Source: Aerococcus viridans (lineage in GTDB: Bacteria; Bacillota; Bacilli; Lactobacillales; Aerococcaceae). Taken from it: a stretch of 64,000 nucleotides of DNA. The position numbers were made by a program, and so were the translations under genes. The notes under the pieces were generated by a model. That model was not told the origin of the DNA. It was given only the letters and a program-made list of their open reading frames with translations, and did not search any database. The stretch covers positions 992,001 through 1,056,000 of the forward strand of contig NZ_NBTM02000001.1 in NCBI RefSeq assembly GCF_002083135.2. Direction: 5' to 3'. Shown one piece after another: positions 55,500-64,000 of this stretch (positions are counted from its first letter, which is position 1; every line of letters starts with the position of its first letter).

Positions 55500-55650
55500 A
55501 ATATATAGGCCAGAGGCTGGAACTATCTAGCACGCCTTTGCAGTGAAGCAAGGATTTCTGACCCACATCAGACTGTTAGGGGATACCCCTTACAGAATGA
55601 GTAGTCAGAAAAGCCCTTAGAAAATTATTCTAAGGGCGGTCTCACTGCTA
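55500..55650. other. Unassigned intergenic segment with strong hairpins
   Basis: No gene is visible. GCCCTTAGA/TCTAAGGGC (55613-55637) and AGGGG/CCCCT (55578-55590) form perfect hairpins. TAGCACGCC near the left and CTGCTAGTTGAGC near the right suggest a second class of palindromic element joined to the repeat that follows. Confidence 0.4.
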
Positions 55651-55764
55651 GTTGAGCTTTGCAGGATAGACAGTTCTCCGCTTCAGAATAGTTAGCGTCA
55701 CACTTTGTGTGCCACGGCACTATTCTTCCACCGTCTCCTGTCTAAACATCCTGCATCACATCCT
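55651..55764 (-). repeat. Dispersed structured repeat, copy 8
   Basis: On the minus strand arms GCAGGAT and ATCCTGC plus AGACAG and CTGTCT pair. Inner hairpin GGCACAC/GTGTGAC; core GTGGAAGAATAGTGCCGT and CTATTCTGAAGCGG. The ends carry AGGATGTGATGC. Confidence 0.8.
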
Positions 55765-55831
55765 ATTTTTAAGGCAGTGATAGGTATGTGGAAGCCGAAA
55801 GGCTACCCCATAAATATTAAGTTTGCGCTGT

Positions 55832-56188
55832 CTCACATCCTGTGAAGTTGAGCTCGCACCTCCAGAAAGAACTGCGTTTCAGCTTAGTTTGTAGCTGACT
55901 GTGTCATCTACTGCACTAATCTTCCAACGTTTTCTTTCTGAGCGTCGGTGCTCACATCCTGTGAAGTTGAGCTCGCACCTCCAGAAAGAACTGCGTTTCA
56001 GCTTAGTTTGTAGCTGACTGTGTCATCTACTGCACTAATCTTCCAACGTTTTCTTTCTGAGCGTCGGTGCTCACATCCTGTGAAGTTGAGCTCGCACCTC
56101 CAGAAAGAACTGCGTTTCAGCTTAGTTTGTAGCTGACTGTGTCATCTACTGCACTAATCTTTCAACGTTTTCTTTCTGAGCGTCGGTG
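55832..56188 (-). repeat. Three tandem copies of the structured repeat, period 119 bp
   Basis: Units at 55832-55950, 55951-56069 and 56070-56188 differ at about two or three positions only. On the minus strand each reads AGGATGTGAGCACCGACGCT, arms AGAAAGAA and TTCTTTCT, core GTTGGAAGATTAGTGCAGT, hairpin TAGATGAC/GTCAGCTA, and AAGCTGAAACGCAGT. The array starts 12 bp after the stop codon of the FAD oxidase gene; that stop TAA is in GACTAAACAGGATGCGAG, the usual repeat boundary. Confidence 0.92.
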
Positions 56189-56200
56189 CTCGCATCCTGT

Positions 56201-57529
56201 TTAGTCAAACATTTTTCCTGGGTTCAAGATGTTATTTGGATCCATGGCTTGTTTGATGGATTTCAATACTGCCATATATGCTTCGTCTTTGAAGTAAGGT
56301 AGATAAGCTTTTTTCTCTAAACCAACACCGTGTTCTGCAGATAATAAGCCACCTTGTTCAGCAACATATGGGAATAAATCATTTTCATAGTCGTGTTTAA
56401 TTTGTTCCCAAGTTTCATCATTTTGATCACCGCGTAAGATACAAATATGAATATTGCCATCTCCTGCGTGACCGAAGAATCCGGTTTGGACATTATATTT
56501 ATCCCCTAAGCGTTTACCTTCTTTAACTAAGTCTGTAAACAGGTGGTTAGGAACAACCGGGTCATACATCTTCCAGTCACCTTTTGAAACGATACCGTTC
56601 AAGATATTATCGCGGATGGCCCACATTTCGCTAGCTTCATCCTCAGAAAGTTCGCGCGCTTCAATTGCACCAGCCTTTTTCCCGAGGGCTTGGATAGCTT
56701 CAAGTTGGAAGGCTAAACCGTCTGCCGCATTGTCTGCTACGGTTGCCAATAAGAAAGCTTCGCCGTGAACTTCAGGCATTTTCTTGTTGATAAATTGTTC
56801 AGAGTAGTGAATACCTGATTCTTCTAAAAGTTCTAAAGCAATTGGTTGAACGGGTGACTTCACAACTTCAAAAATAGCATCTGACACACCGTCTAAAGAA
56901 TTAAAACCGAGAATAACAGATTTCTCAAAAGCTGGACGTGGTGTTAATTTCAATTGTAACTCTGTGATCACTCCAAGTGTACCTTCAGCACCGATAAATA
57001 GGTCTTTCAAATCATAAGCTGTTGCATCTTTTTTATTTAAAGAGCCAACGTGAATCAAGTCCCCATTAGCTAATACCACATCATAACCACGAACATTATC
57101 ACGGGTCACACCGTATTTAATCGCTCGCATCCCACCAGCATTTGTAGATGCATTCCCACCTACTGAAGCATTTTTATTACCAGGGTCAGGGGCATAGAAA
57201 TAAGGCGTATTCGCTAGATAATCGCGGATTTGAAATAAGGTTACACCTGCTTGAACTGTTAAGGTCAGCGTTTGCTCATCTAATGAAATAATGTTATTCA
57301 TTTTCTCTAGGCTTAGTAACCAAGCATTATTGATAGGATAAGTTGCGCTCGTTAATCCAGTTTGACGACCGATAGTAATCGTGGGTTGCTTTCTCGCGTT
57401 GGCATCTTTAATAAATGCGACCACTTCTTCAGTTGAAGTGGGGAAAGCAATTAAAGATGCTGAACCTGGATCTTTTTCAACCATATAAGTCTTCAAATAT
57501 TTGTCTGCAACTTGTTTTTCAATTTCCAT
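56201..57529 (-). CDS. FAD-binding 2-hydroxy-acid oxidase/dehydrogenase (GlcD type)
   Basis: The product (442 aa) belongs to the VAO/PCMH flavoprotein family. The FAD domain shows TIGRQTGLTSATYP, DPGNKNASVGGNASTNAGG and GAEGTLGVITELQL; the C-terminal cap shows GHAGDGNIHICILR and LSAEHGVGLEKK. It oxidises glycolate or D-lactate; which one is not readable. TGGAGGATATATT precedes the ATG. No glcE/glcF partner is present, so it is the single-chain type. Confidence 0.9.
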   Translation of the reverse strand: MEIEKQVADKYLKTYMVEKDPGSASLIAFPTSTEEVVAFIKDANARKQPTITIGRQTGLTSATYPINNAWLLSLEKMNNIISLDEQTLTLTVQAGVTLFQIRDYLANTPYFYAPDPGNKNASVGGNASTNAGGMRAIKYGVTRDNVRGYDVVLANGDLIHVGSLNKKDATAYDLKDLFIGAEGTLGVITELQLKLTPRPAFEKSVILGFNSLDGVSDAIFEVVKSPVQPIALELLEESGIHYSEQFINKKMPEVHGEAFLLATVADNAADGLAFQLEAIQALGKKAGAIEARELSEDEASEMWAIRDNILNGIVSKGDWKMYDPVVPNHLFTDLVKEGKRLGDKYNVQTGFFGHAGDGNIHICILRGDQNDETWEQIKHDYENDLFPYVAEQGGLLSAEHGVGLEKKAYLPYFKDEAYMAVLKSIKQAMDPNNILNPGKMFD

Positions 57530-57635
57530 AATATATCCTCCATTTGTAAGGGTTTACAAATATATTGTCCTCCAATCGTCTTAAAAATGCAAGGCAGAAT
57601 TATACTAGTGGATTTGCTTAAAGTTGATAAATAAA

Positions 57636-58274
57636 TTAGTAACTAATAGGGATGTCTACAAAGATTTGTTGCCCAATAGCAAATTCAGCTTGGTCACTTG
57701 TTAGATTAACTATGTCGGCTTGAACTTGATCTACTAAATCAGACGGGACACCTAAATGATAAGTGACGTCAGCTAGGTAAGTTGTATCTAATAAGCTGTA
57801 GGGCGATTCAGCAATCCAATGTTCTAATTGACCAGTTATTGGGTAAGCAACTTTGATGTCTAATTGGGTTTGCAGCTTACGTTCTACTTGACCAATGGCA
57901 TCTAATCCTTCAGACACTGCGGATGAGTAAGCACGAACGAGCCCACCAGCACCTAGTTTAGTACCACCGAAATAGCGGGTAACAATTACGATAATATTTT
58001 GTAAATTCCGCTGTTTTAAAACTTCTAGCATAGGGACGCCCGCTGTTCCAGAGGGTTCGCCATCATCTAGCGCTCGTTGAATCTCATTTTTTTCGCCAAT
58101 TTGAAAGGCTACACAATTGTGAGTGGCTTTGTAGTGTTCTTTACGAATTTTTTGGATAAAAGCGTTGGCTTCATCTTCATTGAAGACTCGTTGTGCATGG
58201 CAAATAAATCTGGACCCTTTCACTTCAATTTCGTGGCTACCGCCGCCTGCAACTACAGTCCGGTATTCAATCAT
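57636..58274 (-). CDS. YigZ/IMPACT family protein
   Basis: The product (212 aa) has the UPF0029 domain with SRFICHAQRV, HYKATHNCVAFQIG, DDGEPSGTAGVPML and RYFGGTKLGAGGLVRAY in order, then a C-terminal DUF1949 domain (~140-205). In related proteins it is linked to translation regulation, but the biochemical role in bacteria is unsettled. AAGGAGGCAAGTCAA precedes the ATG at 58274. Confidence 0.93.
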   Translation of the reverse strand: MIEYRTVVAGGGSHEIEVKGSRFICHAQRVFNEDEANAFIQKIRKEHYKATHNCVAFQIGEKNEIQRALDDGEPSGTAGVPMLEVLKQRNLQNIIVIVTRYFGGTKLGAGGLVRAYSSAVSEGLDAIGQVERKLQTQLDIKVAYPITGQLEHWIAESPYSLLDTTYLADVTYHLGVPSDLVDQVQADIVNLTSDQAEFAIGQQIFVDIPISY

Positions 58275-58501
58275 TTGACTTGCCTCCTTGTTAATCATTT
58301 CTTTCCTTTGAGAGTAGCATATTTTATTATTTTTAGCTATTTGCCTGTCTTTTGTGTATATTTCACAAAGTTGAAGCGCTTTACTAGATAAACTTGTCGA
58401 ATTTTATCCAGATGTTTGATAAAATGGCACTGAAGTTATTGTCAGTTGATTATTTTTCAAGTGGCAATCTGTAAAGTACAGGGATTAGAGGAGAAAATTA
58501 T

Positions 58502-59365
58502 ATGTCACTTGCCATTGTAACGGATAGTACTGCCTATCTTTCAGACGAATTTGTTAGTCGTCACGATATTACAGTTCTACCATTAACAATCACATTTTCA
58601 GACGGATCCTACCGTGACAATATCGACATCACGGTTGATGAGTTTTATGCCAAAATGGCGGCCTTAGATGAGATCCCAACAAGTTCGCAACCTGCGCCAG
58701 GCCTTGTCACAGAAGTCTTCGAGCGGTTAGCTGACAGTCATGATGAGGTTTTGGTTGTTACCTTATCTAAAGGTATTTCTGGTGCCTTCCAAACCTTTAG
58801 TATGATTGCAAACGAAGTTGCTGAAGAAAAAAATGTTCGGATTGCGGTTTATAATTCCGATATTTCTTTGATTGGACAAGGTTTATTCGTTCAAGAAGCC
58901 GTTAAGTTGCGTGAACAAGGTCTAAGCTTAGAAGAAATCTTACCAAAATTAGATGCCTTAAAATTAACTTCAGATGCTTATTTTTCAGTAGAAAATTTGG
59001 GACACTTAGCTAAAGGTGGCCGTATCTCTTCTAGTGCAGCTGGAATTGGTAACCTATTACAAGTAAAACCAATCTTGCATTTTGAACAGGGAAAAATTGA
59101 GGTTTTTGAAAAAGTTCGTACCCATAAAAAGACTGTGAAACGGATGCTTGATTTATTTGAACAAGCTTATCAAGCAGAGCCACGATTAAGGGTCGCCATT
59201 GTAGGGGAAGATGACACCCCGCAAGTTCAAAGTTTGGTGGCTTATATGACTGAAAATCACCCAGACTTAGATATGCAACGAACGCCAGTAGGCCCCGTTA
59301 TTGGGACACATCTTGGCCCAGCTGCCTACGCTTTAGCTTGGTGGCAAAATACTGATATCAAGTAG
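58502..59365 (+). CDS. DegV family fatty-acid-binding protein
   Basis: The product (287 aa) matches the DegV/FakB family: IVTDSTAYLSDEF at the start, PTSSQPAPG (~61-69), VVTLSKGISGAFQT and GGRISSSAA. Such proteins hold a fatty acid for phosphorylation by FakA. AGAGGAGAAAATTAT precedes the ATG. No fakA nearby. Monocistronic. Confidence 0.93.
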   Translation: MSLAIVTDSTAYLSDEFVSRHDITVLPLTITFSDGSYRDNIDITVDEFYAKMAALDEIPTSSQPAPGLVTEVFERLADSHDEVLVVTLSKGISGAFQTFSMIANEVAEEKNVRIAVYNSDISLIGQGLFVQEAVKLREQGLSLEEILPKLDALKLTSDAYFSVENLGHLAKGGRISSSAAGIGNLLQVKPILHFEQGKIEVFEKVRTHKKTVKRMLDLFEQAYQAEPRLRVAIVGEDDTPQVQSLVAYMTENHPDLDMQRTPVGPVIGTHLGPAAYALAWWQNTDIK

Positions 59366-59497
59366 GTTCAAAACTTAAATTTAATTGAAATTGCACTTAT
59401 TTATGTACTTTTTGAGATTAGGAAATTTCCTGGTCTCTTTTTTTTTGGCGCATTTTGACATTTTTCCCGTATAAACTTCATAAGAGGGGGGATAAGG

Positions 59498-60871
59498 ATG
59501 GAAGCAGTCAGCAACTTACTAAGAGGTCGACTCGTCACCGCCAAGGAAATAGGCCAGACCGATGCAGCCATCAACTTACTGGATATACCCGGATTGCAAA
59601 TCTTCTCTGCCCTGGAAAAAGAGGGCTCGCGCTTAAGATGTCGCCGTTGCGGAAACCAAACCATCTTTCAAGAAAATATCTGTCAATGTGGCCTGACAGA
59701 CTGCGTCTATTGTCTACAATGTCTCAACTTCGGTAAACTACGGACCTGCGACAAGTTATATCACTTAGCTGAAGCGACTGAACCCTATAGCTGGCAAAGA
59801 GACCAATCTTATTTGGCTTGGACCGGCACTTTATCAGACCAACAAGCCCAAGCCTCCAAAGAAATTTGTCAGACCTACCAAGCAGGCGGTCAACGTCTAG
59901 TTTGGGCTGTTACAGGAGCAGGTAAGACAGAGATGGTCTTTGAAGCTGTTAACCAAGCCCTGATGGCTGGCGGGAAAGTAGCCCTCGCCACACCCCGAGT
60001 TGACGTGGCCAATGAGCTAGCCCCACGCTTTAAAGAAGCCTTTCCTGAAGTGACTATCCAGTTACTCCACGGTCAATCAGAAGAAACTTATGCTGAACAA
60101 CCTTTTACCATCGGGTCCACCCACCAACTCATTCGTTTTAAAGAAGCTTTTGACCTGTTGATTATTGATGAAATTGACGCATTTCCTTATGACGGCGACC
60201 CTATGCTCTATTTCGCTTCAGACCGTGCCATTAAAAAGACAGGGGCCCAGATTTTGCTGACGGCAACCCCAAATCCAAGTCATGAGAAATTAATCAAAGA
60301 AGGCAAGCTACCCGTGTCCATTCTGCCAGCCCGCTACCACCGCCACCACCTACCAGTCCCCAAACACCAATGGGTAGGCGACTGGCATAGTATTATTCAA
60401 GCAGGTAAAATACCAAGTGTTTTTAGACGACTATTAGGACGGCTACTGGTCAAAGGGCGACGAGTTTTGGTCTTTATGCCCAACATTGATTTAATGCTAA
60501 CTTTCGTAAGATTATGCCGGCAAGTATTTGCTGATTACCGGTTTGAATCCGTGTCTTCAAAAGACCCAGACCGTATTATCAAGGTACAAAATATGCGAGA
60601 TGGTCATTATGATTTTTTATTTTCGACTACTATCTTAGAGCGAGGCGTTACCTTTGCTAATATTGATGTCATCGTATTGGGTAGTGAGGACCAGACCTTT
60701 ACTACAGCAGCTCTGGTCCAGATTTCAGGCCGAGTGGGCCGAAAACCTAAATGGCCATCCGGGTCAGTTTATTTTCTCCATTACGGTAAAACTAAAGCCT
60801 CTATTGCAGCTATTCGGCAAATTCAATCCATGAATGATCAAGCAAGGAAACGAGGTTTAATTGATGATTAG
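59498..60871 (+). CDS. comFA: Competence DNA helicase/translocase ComFA
   Basis: The product (457 aa) is the ATP-driven protein that helps pull single-stranded DNA into competent cells. The N-terminal zinc region has Cys at 48, 51, 62, 64, 69, 72 and 75; then Walker A TGAGKT (139-144), the IIDEIDAFP box and LLTATPNP follow, with a motif VI-like QISGRVGRKP. AGGGGGGATAAGG precedes the ATG. comFC overlaps by 8 nt. The gene is intact, so natural transformation is at least possible. Confidence 0.94.
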   Translation: MEAVSNLLRGRLVTAKEIGQTDAAINLLDIPGLQIFSALEKEGSRLRCRRCGNQTIFQENICQCGLTDCVYCLQCLNFGKLRTCDKLYHLAEATEPYSWQRDQSYLAWTGTLSDQQAQASKEICQTYQAGGQRLVWAVTGAGKTEMVFEAVNQALMAGGKVALATPRVDVANELAPRFKEAFPEVTIQLLHGQSEETYAEQPFTIGSTHQLIRFKEAFDLLIIDEIDAFPYDGDPMLYFASDRAIKKTGAQILLTATPNPSHEKLIKEGKLPVSILPARYHRHHLPVPKHQWVGDWHSIIQAGKIPSVFRRLLGRLLVKGRRVLVFMPNIDLMLTFVRLCRQVFADYRFESVSSKDPDRIIKVQNMRDGHYDFLFSTTILERGVTFANIDVIVLGSEDQTFTTAALVQISGRVGRKPKWPSGSVYFLHYGKTKASIAAIRQIQSMNDQARKRGLIDD

Positions 60872-61631
60872 TTTATTTAGGGGCGTGATGGAAGGGGGAC
60901 TAGCTGAGGCGGTTAGCCCATCTACTTGTGTGATTTGTCAAAACACTTTGGTTAACCCACTAACTTTGGAAGATATCTTGTCTCTGAGCCCAATAAAACC
61001 ACCACTTTTTTGCCAAGAATGTATGAATAGCCTAATCGCCATTGATCTAAAAACAGCCTGTAAACAATGCGGACGAGATATGACTATTGAATCGGCTGGT
61101 CAAGTGGATGAAGAAGGTTTTTGTGGGGACTGTCAAAGTTGGCATACTTACCATGATTGGCAGTTTACCAACCAGGCTTTCTATCAATATAATCGTGTCT
61201 TTAAAGATTGGCTGGTAGTCTTAAAAGGGCAGGGCGATATTCGTGGGCGTCATCTTTTTGCCAAGAAATTAAAAGCTGTCTACCGAAAGCATATGGAGGC
61301 TATTTGGGTGCCTATGCCTTCTTCCAGTGAGAAGGTAGCGAATCGAGGCTTTAACCAGACGCGTTTAATACTTGAGGCAGCGGACATTCCCTTTCAAGAC
61401 CTATTGATGAATGAGGGGAGTCAGGGGAAGCAAGCCTATAAAAACCGCCATGACCGTTTTCAAGATAGAAGTAAGATTCAGGTGAAAAATGACCTAGAAA
61501 ATATAGATAAGAACCGTCCGATTATCCTATTCGATGACGTCTATACTACTGGTACCACTATGTTTTCAGCCTATAAGGCGCTTGAATTAGCGGGCTTTAG
61601 TCAAGTTAGCGGACTGACCCTTGCAAGATAA
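60864..61631 (+). CDS. comFC: Competence-associated phosphoribosyltransferase-like protein ComFC
   Basis: The product (255 aa) has an N-terminal set of CxxC pairs (CVICQ, CQECM, CKQCGRD, CGDC) and a C-terminal phosphoribosyltransferase fold with VPMPSSSEKVANRGFNQT and the PRPP loop ILFDDVYTTGTT. The ATG at 60864 overlaps the end of comFA, suggesting coupling. It is thought to partner ComFA in DNA uptake. Confidence 0.93.
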   Translation: MISLFRGVMEGGLAEAVSPSTCVICQNTLVNPLTLEDILSLSPIKPPLFCQECMNSLIAIDLKTACKQCGRDMTIESAGQVDEEGFCGDCQSWHTYHDWQFTNQAFYQYNRVFKDWLVVLKGQGDIRGRHLFAKKLKAVYRKHMEAIWVPMPSSSEKVANRGFNQTRLILEAADIPFQDLLMNEGSQGKQAYKNRHDRFQDRSKIQVKNDLENIDKNRPIILFDDVYTTGTTMFSAYKALELAGFSQVSGLTLAR

Positions 61632-61654
61632 TGTATTTTTTCAGTGTGGATTAT

Positions 61655-61683
61655 TTGTATCGGTAAGCGTTTTCTATTATAAT
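61655..61683 (+). promoter_or_regulatory. hpf promoter
   Basis: TTGTAT, 17 bp, consensus TATAAT. The spacer contains GGTAAGCGTTTTCT, which matches 12 of 14 cre positions, so weak CcpA control is possible. Confidence 0.65.
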
Positions 61684-61752
61684 TAAGGTACTAATAAAGA
61701 AGCTATAGGAGCTTCACCAGTGATTTATTACTGGTAGAAAGGATGAAAGATT

Positions 61753-62334
61753 ATGTTTACATACAACGTCCGCGGTGAGAATATTGAAATCACACCAGCA
61801 ATCAGAGAGTACGCTGAAAAAAAAATCTCTAAGATTGAACGGTATTTCACTGATTCACCAGATGCTACTGCATATGTAAATGCGAAAGTTTATCCGAATA
61901 AGGATGCTAAGGCAGAGGTTACAATTCCTTTAACAGGTGGTTTGACTTTACGTGCTGAAGAAACATCTCAAGACTTGTACGGTTCTATTGACCTTGTGGT
62001 TGATAAGTTAGAACGTCAAGTACGTAAATACAAAACAAAAATAAATCGTAAGCCTCGTGCTAGTGCTGGTTTACCAGGTGCTGTGGAAACACAAGTTCAG
62101 GCTGACCGTGTTGAGCAAGAGGCTGAAGAAGGACATGACCCAATTAAGATTGTGCGTCGTAAAACCTTATCTGTGAAGCCGATGACTGCAGAAGAAGCAG
62201 TATTGCAAATGGAAATGCTAGGTCACAACTTCTTCATCTTTGAAGATGCTGAAACTGGTAAAGGTGCCTTGGTATATGCTCGTCGTAAAGGTTCATATGG
62301 TTTAATTGCCATTGAAGATGAAGAAGATGCATAA
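61753..62334 (+). CDS. hpf: Ribosome hibernation-promoting factor, long form
   Basis: The product (193 aa) has the N-terminal S30AE/RaiA domain (FTYNVRGENIEITPAIREYAEKKI, ~1-100) and the C-terminal dimerisation domain of long HPF (~130-190, EEAVLQMEMLGHNFFIFEDAETG). It joins idle 70S ribosomes into 100S dimers. AAAGGATGAAAGATT precedes the ATG. A short hairpin ACCAGT/ACTGGT lies just before the ribosome site. Placement between comFC and secA is common in Firmicutes. Confidence 0.96.
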   Translation: MFTYNVRGENIEITPAIREYAEKKISKIERYFTDSPDATAYVNAKVYPNKDAKAEVTIPLTGGLTLRAEETSQDLYGSIDLVVDKLERQVRKYKTKINRKPRASAGLPGAVETQVQADRVEQEAEEGHDPIKIVRRKTLSVKPMTAEEAVLQMEMLGHNFFIFEDAETGKGALVYARRKGSYGLIAIEDEEDA

Positions 62335-62360
62335 CCAAGAAAACATACTGATAAAATGAC

Positions 62361-62390
62361 AAGCTCCGGTGGTTGCCGGGGCTTTTTTTC
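62361..62390 (+). terminator. Terminator of hpf
   Basis: AAGCTCCGG and CCGGGGCTT pair (9 bp, one G-U), loop of six, then a T run. Confidence 0.88.
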
Positions 62391-62467
62391 ATGTATTTAG
62401 TCATTTTCCAGGAAAAAGGTTATAAAAATCTTGTAATTTCTGCTAAGGCTATCCGTTTCTTGTTTTA

Positions 62468-62496
62468 ATGACAAATTTTTAATGCTATCATATAAT
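62468..62496 (+). promoter_or_regulatory. secA promoter
   Basis: ATGACA, 17 bp, consensus TATAAT. Confidence 0.65.
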
Positions 62497-62590
62497 GGAC
62501 GATAAATATATTGGGGATAGTAGGTAGTGCGATACCGCTTAATACATCCGCCCAAGATTTATACAAGTTTCTGAACCAAAGGAGAAAATA

Positions 62591-64000
62591 ATGGCAAATG
62601 TTTTAAAAAAGGTTTTTGATAACCAAAGAAAAGATTTGAAAAAATTTGATAAAACTGCAAAACAAGTTGAGGCATTAGAGGATCGTTTTGCAAATTACAC
62701 AGATGACCAACTAAAAGATATGACTAAGTCATTCCAAGAACGTCTACAATTAGGTGAGGACCTGGAAAATATTTTAGTGGAAGCTTTTGCGACAGTAAGA
62801 GAAGGTGCACGCCGTGTCCTTGGATTATTCCCTTACCACGTACAAATTATGGGTGGCTTGGCCTTGCACTACGGAAACATTGCAGAGATGAAAACTGGTG
62901 AAGGTAAAACCCTAACAGCGACAATGCCAGTGTACCTAAACGCCTTAACTGGTAAAGGGGTACATGTAGTGACAGTCAATGACTACTTGGCTAGCCGTGA
63001 CTCTGCGCAAATGGGTGAGTTGTATACTTTCTTAGGCCTAACAGTAGGCTTGAATAAAGCAGGTATGAACAACGAAGAAAAGCGTGAAGCATATGCAGCG
63101 GATATTACTTATTCAACAAATAACGAGCTTGGATTTGACTACTTGCGTGACAACATGGTCGTGTACAAGCGCCAAATGGTGCAACGTCCTTTATACTTTG
63201 CGGTTGTCGATGAAGTGGATTCAATCTTAATCGATGAGGCGCGTACGCCACTTATCATTTCAAACCAGGCTGAGCAATCGACTGCCTTGTACCAACGGGC
63301 AGATTATTTTGCCAAGAGCTTAAAAGAAGAAGACGATTATGTGATTGATGTGTCGTCTAAAACGATTGCCCTTACTGAAGCGGGGATTGAAAAAGCAGAA
63401 GATGTATTCCATGTGAAGAACTTATATGATATCGAAAATGGTCGTTTAATCCACCATATCGATACAGCTTTACGTGCCAACTACATCATGGCTTTAAATA
63501 TTGACTATGTAGTGGTTGACGGCCAAGTGAAGATCGTTGATGGCTTTACTGGTCGTATCATGGAAGGTCGTCGTTTCTCAGATGGTTTACACCAAGGGAT
63601 TGAAGCAAAAGAAAATGTGGACATTCAAAATGAATCGAAAACAATGGCGACAATTACCTTCCAAAACTACTTCAGAATGTATGAAAAATTATCTGGTATG
63701 ACAGGTACAGCTAAAACTGAAGAAGAAGAATTTCGTGAAATTTACAATATGAACGTTATTCAAATTCCAACCAACAAACCAGTTATCCGTGAAGATAAAT
63801 CAGATGTTTTATACCCCAACTTGAAGTCTAAATTCAACGCGGTTATAAAAGACATCGCAACGCGCCATCAAGCCGGTCAACCAGTCTTAGTAGGTACGGT
63901 TGCGGTTGAAACATCCGAAATGTTATCAGATGCCTTGACACAATTAGGGATTCGTCATAACGTGTTGAACGCCAAAAACCATGAACGTGAAGCACAAATC
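62591..64000 (+). CDS. secA: Preprotein translocase ATPase SecA, C-terminus beyond window edge
   Basis: The first 470 codons are present and open to the right edge. Landmarks in order: [28 protein letters not shown] (Walker A MKTGEGKT), [36 protein letters not shown] (DEAD motif plus hinge), [17 protein letters not shown] and [18 protein letters not shown]. It drives Sec secretion at the membrane. AAAGGAGAAAATA precedes the ATG. Housekeeping SecA1 by position next to hpf. Confidence 0.97.
   Translation, partial: MANVLKKVFDNQRKDLKKFDKTAKQVEALEDRFANYTDDQLKDMTKSFQERLQLGEDLENILVEAFATVREGARRVLGLFPYHVQIMGGLALHYGNIAEMKTGEGKTLTATMPVYLNALTGKGVHVVTVNDYLASRDSAQMGELYTFLGLTVGLNKAGMNNEEKREAYAADITYSTNNELGFDYLRDNMVVYKRQMVQRPLYFAVVDEVDSILIDEARTPLIISNQAEQSTALYQRADYFAKSLKEEDDYVIDVSSKTIALTEAGIEKAEDVFHVKNLYDIENGRLIHHIDTALRANYIMALNIDYVVVDGQVKIVDGFTGRIMEGRRFSDGLHQGIEAKENVDIQNESKTMATITFQNYFRMYEKLSGMTGTAKTEEEEFREIYNMNVIQIPTNKPVIREDKSDVLYPNLKSKFNAVIKDIATRHQAGQPVLVGTVAVETSEMLSDALTQLGIRHNVLNAKNHEREAQI

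Noticed and set aside
55832-56188. CRISPR array
   Set aside because: The three 119-bp units abut without unique spacers and match dispersed elements elsewhere in the window, so this is a tandem duplication.
61661-61675. Firm cre site in the hpf promoter
   Set aside because: The first and last consensus positions do not match, so it is mentioned only as weak.

Overview
The window looks like chromosome from a low-GC Gram-positive of the order Lactobacillales. An Aerococcaceae (Aerococcus-like) host is my best guess, from gene content and order only: a nine-gene V-type ATPase operon, groESL behind a CIRCE element, Rex, T-box leaders, a trehalose PTS, and the comFA-comFC-hpf-secA order. No marker here allows a firm species call. 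Strong AGGAGG-type ribosome binding sites and TATAAT boxes, often with an extended TGn, are used throughout.

Layout. 1-1.2 kb: right-hand part of an ISL3-family insertion sequence cut by the window edge. 1.4-5.3 kb: small membrane protein, pheA, nucleoside hydrolase, treR, lipoprotein. 5.3-9.3 kb: a decayed small membrane gene, then treP-treC on the minus strand, with a TreR-type palindrome, a consensus CcpA cre box and an intercistronic terminator. 9.4 kb: tadA. 10-18.7 kb: ntpFIKECGABD, the V-ATPase; its c subunit keeps all the Na+ ligands of the Enterococcus hirae enzyme. 19.0 kb: the small SRP RNA gene. 19.3-23.4 kb (minus): a CcdA-like membrane protein with a frameshifted C-terminus behind a structured leader, a PLD-helicase-DUF3427 protein, and a Nudix hydrolase. 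23.6-30.3 kb: oxidoreductase, 2-keto-4-pentenoate hydratase-like protein, a YtnP-like lactonase and a thiolase (both minus), a leader-peptide attenuator with six Leu codons, a cupin and an HpaI-type aldolase. 30.4-35.7 kb: ABC-F protein, rex, groESL. 36-45.7 kb: amidase, argH, argG and two paralogous amino-acid ABC transporters, each behind a T-box leader whose specifier reads CGC (Arg). 46-49 kb: a Ser-rich surface protein and a polyprenyl-phosphate sugar transferase. 49.7-55.3 kb: pncB-nadE, DsbA-like, sirtuin, lipoprotein. 56.2-64 kb: FAD oxidase, YigZ, DegV, comFA, comFC, hpf and secA (cut by the right edge).

The most striking unexplained signal is a dispersed family of about 120-bp intergenic elements, at least ten copies here including a three-unit tandem array with a 119-bp period. 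All share a core around TGGAAGA...TCTGAA, but the outer arms and the inner hairpin differ in sequence from copy to copy while staying complementary. Several begin at, or supply, the stop codon of the gene before them. They look like a structured, possibly mobile RNA or palindromic element. Other highlights are an apparently orphan Leu leader-peptide attenuator in front of a thiolase, and a second antiterminator-terminator module without Stem I behind the first Arg T-box.

How the genes work together: arginine supply (argH, argG, two importers) appears to sense tRNA-Arg charging. Trehalose use is under local repressor plus catabolite control. NAD supply (pncB, nadE) sits near NAD-consuming and redox genes (sirtuin, DsbA-like), and Rex appears to read NADH and to control its own promoter.
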